In this document: positions 7,941 to 10,189 of the stretch, piece after piece | How positions within the stretch are numbered: the first letter of the stretch is position 1 | How the letters are laid out: every line of letters begins with the position of its first letter | NCBI GenBank assembly: GCA_946481625.1 | Contig: CAMLOZ010000076.1 | Location: 1-10,189 of the forward strand | Direction: 5' to 3' | Source of the DNA: an uncultured Haloferula sp. | GTDB taxonomy: Bacteria > Verrucomicrobiota > Verrucomicrobiae > Verrucomicrobiales > Akkermansiaceae | DNA length: 10,189 bases | Program-made: the position numbers and the translations under genes | Notes under the pieces: model-generated | Told to the model about the DNA's origin: nothing | The model's input: the letters and a program-made list of their open reading frames with translations, nothing else | The model's database searches: none

Positions 7941-8528
7941 TCAGTCCTTCACGTCGATCGCCCCGTAGTCGCCGTCCTTGCGGCGATACAGGATGGTCAG
8001 GCAACCGCGGCGCGCGCTCTTGTAGAGTACGAAGGGCCGGTCGTTGAGTTCCAGCTCCATGACCGCGTCCTCCTTGTACATCGTGCGCAGCCGGTATTTC
8101 TCCGGATGCACGATGAAGGGTTCGGGATCGTGCTCGGCTTCTTCCGGGTGATCGATGATCTCCTCGCGGAAATAGCGCTCGTCGAGATGGCGGATGGAGT
8201 CGTTGCGGTGCGGCCGCTTCTTCTTCATCAGGCGCGTCTTGTGCTTCCTCATGCGGCGGGCGATCTTGTCGATCGTCTCGTCGATGGCGGCGTACATGTC
8301 CTGCCCTTCCGTGTGGGCCTCGATCGTGATGTGATTGGCGCAGAAGAGAATGATTTCGGCGATGTGCCGGTTTTTCTGAACGTCGAGAATGGCCTTCGCT
8401 TCGATAATGCGCGGATAGTCGAGATGGAGACCCTCGATCTTCTTTTGGGCGTAGTCGCGCAGCGATTCGGTCACGGACTCGTGTCTCACGGTCACCGTGA
8501 TGGGCAGGTTCACATTTGCGGTTTGCAT
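7941..8528 (-). CDS. hpf: ribosome hibernation promoting factor, long form (HPF/RaiA family)
   Basis: The protein has 195 residues, close to the length of long HPFs such as the roughly 190-residue Staphylococcus protein. Residues 1 to about 105 are the HPF/S30AE domain that binds the 30S decoding region: VNLPITVTVRHESVTESLRDY at the start, then the EAKAILDVQKNRHIAEI strand segment, AHTEGQDMYAAIDETIDKI and a basic RRMRKHKTRLMKKKR end. A charged acidic linker follows. The C-terminal dimerisation domain (about 140-195) has the expected YRLRTMYKEDAVMELEL, FVLYKSA, YRRKDGDYGAIDVKD pattern. Long HPFs dimerise ribosomes into inactive 100S particles in stationary phase or starvation. The start at 8528 is well set by AGGAG seven bases upstream. 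The gene faces the addA-like gene, and 187 bases separate it from the upstream phosphatase gene, so it may have its own promoter, though I see no convincing -35/-10 pair. Confidence 0.95.
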   Translation of the reverse strand: MQTANVNLPITVTVRHESVTESLRDYAQKKIEGLHLDYPRIIEAKAILDVQKNRHIAEIILFCANHITIEAHTEGQDMYAAIDETIDKIARRMRKHKTRLMKKKRPHRNDSIRHLDERYFREEIIDHPEEAEHDPEPFIVHPEKYRLRTMYKEDAVMELELNDRPFVLYKSARRGCLTILYRRKDGDYGAIDVKD

Positions 8529-8535
8529 GTCTATT

Positions 8536-8540
8536 CTCCT
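8536..8540 (-). promoter_or_regulatory. ribosome binding site of hpf
   Basis: On the minus strand AGGAG is followed by AATAGAC and then the ATG of hpf, a seven-base spacing. It is the clearest Shine-Dalgarno in the window and fits an efficiently translated stress protein. Confidence 0.8.
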
Positions 8541-8715
8541 GTTTTGATTTGGGGTGAATGGACGGCGGTTTTATCCGCCCTATCCACCTTGCAGGATGGA
8601 CCGGATTCCGCCAAAAGGCCACCCAGTTCTTGAGAAAAGCGCGGCATCCCTTGACGTGTCGTGTTTCCCGCCGGACGAGGTATTTCCAATGTATGGACGC
8701 GGGCTTCGAGGGGGG

Positions 8716-9369
8716 TCAGGGAACCCCGAGGACGGCGGCCAGATCGCTCACTTTTTCGATCACCGTCGCGGCCCCCGCTTCCGTCAGCTCGGCAGCATCG
8801 TGGTACCCCCAAGCGGTTGCCACCGCCTGCATTCCAGCCGCCTGCGCGGTCGCCAGATCCACGGTGGAATCGCCGATCAAGAGACAAGCTTCGGGTGGCA
8901 GATCCCACTTTCGTGCGATCCAGAGCGCGGCATCCGGAAAGGGCTTGCGGCGGAGCTCGGGGCGCTGGCCGGTCACCGGGTCGAATCCGACTCCCGGAAA
9001 GAGGCGCTCGACGATCTCGACCGTGAAGGGATGGGGCTTGTTGGAGAGGATCGCGAGCTTCCGATCCCCGGCGTTCAGTCCTGCCAGGAGATCGGCAATC
9101 CCATCGTATGGAGTGGTGCCCGCGGGCCAGGTGTCGGCGTAGTCCGCTTTGAAGAGGGACTCCACCGCCATGATGGCGGCGTCCCCCGCGTCAACGGGCA
9201 GCGAACGCTTGGCCAGCTCGTACGAGCCGTTGCCGATGAAGCGACGGACCTCGTGCTCGGGGTGGGTCGCGAACCCGGATCTTTCCAAGGCCCGGTTCAG
9301 TGAAGCGGCAATGCCGGGAAGGGAATCGATCAGGGTCCCATCAAGATCGAAGATCAGGCCGCGTTCCAT
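8716..9369 (-). CDS. gph: HAD-superfamily phosphatase, phosphoglycolate phosphatase-like
   Basis: This is a 217-residue hydrolase of the Gph/PGP type, near the usual 215-230 residues. The four HAD motifs are present. Motif I is FDLDGTLIDS, with nucleophile D8 and acid/base D10. Motif II is ILSNKPH (S109). Motif III is the lysine of RRKPFPDAAL (K142). Motif IV is LIGDSTVDLATAQAAGM (D167, D171). A helical cap domain (about residues 17-80, LPGIAASLNRALE, RRFIGNGSYEL) lies between motif I and the core. The expected reaction is removal of phosphate from 2-phosphoglycolate, a product of oxygenase chemistry and of repair of 3'-phosphoglycolate DNA ends. Substrate cannot be read from sequence, so other small phosphoesters or pyrophosphates remain possible. 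I chose ATG 9369 because the nucleophile should sit near the N-terminus; an upstream in-frame TTG at 9408 adds 13 unlikely residues. No clear ribosome binding site precedes it. It lies 56 bases after rtcA on the same strand, probably co-transcribed. Confidence 0.85.
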   Translation of the reverse strand: MERGLIFDLDGTLIDSLPGIAASLNRALERSGFATHPEHEVRRFIGNGSYELAKRSLPVDAGDAAIMAVESLFKADYADTWPAGTTPYDGIADLLAGLNAGDRKLAILSNKPHPFTVEIVERLFPGVGFDPVTGQRPELRRKPFPDAALWIARKWDLPPEACLLIGDSTVDLATAQAAGMQAVATAWGYHDAAELTEAGAATVIEKVSDLAAVLGVP

Positions 9370-9425
9370 CGTGAGCGGATCAAAGGCCGTCGCCGGGGAA
9401 CGAGTCAATCGCGCAGGCGGGGATG

Positions 9426-10189
9426 CTAGACCTCCCGTGCCTCGACCACGTGAACTCCCCGTGCCTCTCTCGTGAGGGTGAAGCGAACCGGGAGGAACTT
9501 TTCGATCACCGCGATGTTTGTCGGCACGTGGGCATCGGGCGCCATCGTCGAGAAGGATCCGCCTCCCGCGAGGGCGACGGGCAGCAGCAGTTGATCCGCG
9601 AGGCAGCGGCCCACGGGGGCACCGCAGCCGATGAAGTCATTCATCGCCTTCGTGGCATGATGGGCGACCTTCTCGGCCGCCACGCCGTTCTCGCCGAAGC
9701 TGCTGGTGAGCTCGCGAAGGCCGCCGAACTCCGCTTCCACCAGACAGCAGATGCCCGCGCCCGGGCCAGGCTCGCAGCTTTCCACCGCGGCGTCCTTGGA
9801 GGGGAACTGCTCGAGCGCCGCATCCAGCATGCGCCCGGCAATGGAGAGCGGAAGGTGCCGCGTGAGCACGCGGATGCGCGTTTCGCCAAGCTCGCCGCGG
9901 GACATCAGTTCGAGGGGACGGAGCTTTGGGGAGGGTTGAATCCTCGCATGCAGGACACCGCCGCCGGCCGGAGCGAATCCCGCGCTCTCCAGCTCCACCG
10001 AGGCGATGCCGCCCATGCGTGCCATCATCGGCAGGAAGACCCGCTCGATGAACTCGAAGGGTGGGGCCATCGGGTTGTGCGTGCCGCCTTCCAGCTTGAG
10101 GGTGCTTTCTTCCTGTGCCTGCCACAGCGCGGGCAAGAGGGTCTGAAGCAGCAGGGTGGTACTGCCCGCCGTGCCGATGGGAAAATGGT
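9426..10189 (-). CDS. rtcA: RNA 3'-terminal phosphate cyclase RtcA, 5' partial
   Basis: RtcA uses ATP, through an enzyme-AMP step, to turn an RNA 3'-phosphate into a 2',3'-cyclic phosphate end. The frame is open to the right edge, so the N-terminus is missing: 253 residues are visible against about 340 in E. coli, so roughly 85-90 are lost. Signature segments include GTAGSTTLLLQTLLPALW at the edge, GGTHNPMAPPFEF, FAPAGGGVLHARI, GRCLADQLLLPVALAGGGSF and DAHVPTNIAVIEKFLPVRF. The histidine in DAHVPTN (codon 9530-9528) aligns, from my memory of the E. coli protein, with the adenylated catalytic H309, so the enzyme should be active. A methionine-like TTG start at 10136 lies in the middle of the QTLLPALW segment, so it is an internal leucine and not the real start. 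No rtcB ligase or rtcR activator is visible; the upstream neighbour is outside the window. Confidence 0.94.
   Translation of the reverse strand, partial: HFPIGTAGSTTLLLQTLLPALWQAQEESTLKLEGGTHNPMAPPFEFIERVFLPMMARMGGIASVELESAGFAPAGGGVLHARIQPSPKLRPLELMSRGELGETRIRVLTRHLPLSIAGRMLDAALEQFPSKDAAVESCEPGPGAGICCLVEAEFGGLRELTSSFGENGVAAEKVAHHATKAMNDFIGCGAPVGRCLADQLLLPVALAGGGSFSTMAPDAHVPTNIAVIEKFLPVRFTLTREARGVHVVEAREV

Noticed and set aside
7929..8633. 234-codon open frame on the plus strand antisense to hpf
   Set aside because: It exactly mirrors the well-supported hpf gene; high GC keeps the opposite frame open, and its protein shows no family motif.
8651..8686. TTGACG and TATTTC as a plus-strand promoter
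   Set aside because: The spacing is 24 bases and it would drive transcription into the antisense strand of gph; no plus-strand gene lies there.
9426..10136. rtcA as a complete short gene starting at TTG 10136
   Set aside because: The frame continues to the window edge with the conserved GTAGST segment, so the gene is cut by the window and not truncated.

Overview
The window looks like ordinary chromosomal DNA from a high-GC Gram-negative-type bacterium. It is densely packed, with five protein genes and a sixth and seventh cut by the window edges. I infer a Verrucomicrobiota-like host (Luteolibacter/Verrucomicrobium relatives). The clues are the compact AddB/AddA-like gene pair, a long-form ribosome hibernation factor, and an RtcA cyclase beside a phosphoglycolate phosphatase-type gene. 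This is an impression from protein style and cannot be proven from the window. I see no tRNA, rRNA, CRISPR array, insertion sequence, integrase or phage gene.

Left half, plus strand. It opens inside a large YyaL/SSP411-family protein (thioredoxin-like plus glycosidase-like barrel, stop at 1702) whose N-terminus lies outside the window. A small predicted secreted protein of about 96 residues follows (1760-2050); I do not recognise it. Then come two long genes that overlap by ATGA: an AddB-like protein with a PD-(D/E)XK nuclease domain (2108-4822) and an AddA-like UvrD-type helicase-nuclease (4819-7821). Together they should form one two-subunit helicase-nuclease that resects double-strand breaks for RecA-dependent repair and degrades foreign linear DNA. 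Both nuclease sites look intact. Only the AddA-like subunit has a Walker A motif, and the AddB-like subunit lacks the cysteine cluster of the classical iron-sulfur AddB.

Right half, minus strand. Reading leftwards from the right edge there is rtcA (RNA 3'-phosphate cyclase, N-terminus outside the window), then a HAD phosphatase of the Gph type 56 bases further on, then a 187-base gap and hpf, encoding a long-form ribosome hibernation promoting factor with a clear ribosome binding site. The plus-strand helicase gene and hpf converge on a perfect 14-bp hairpin at 7885-7915, which probably separates the two transcription units.

I find no evidence for a new defence or mobile system here. The most notable points are the reduced architecture of the AddAB-like pair, the unknown small secreted protein beside it, and an rtcA gene with no rtcB or rtcR visible in the window.
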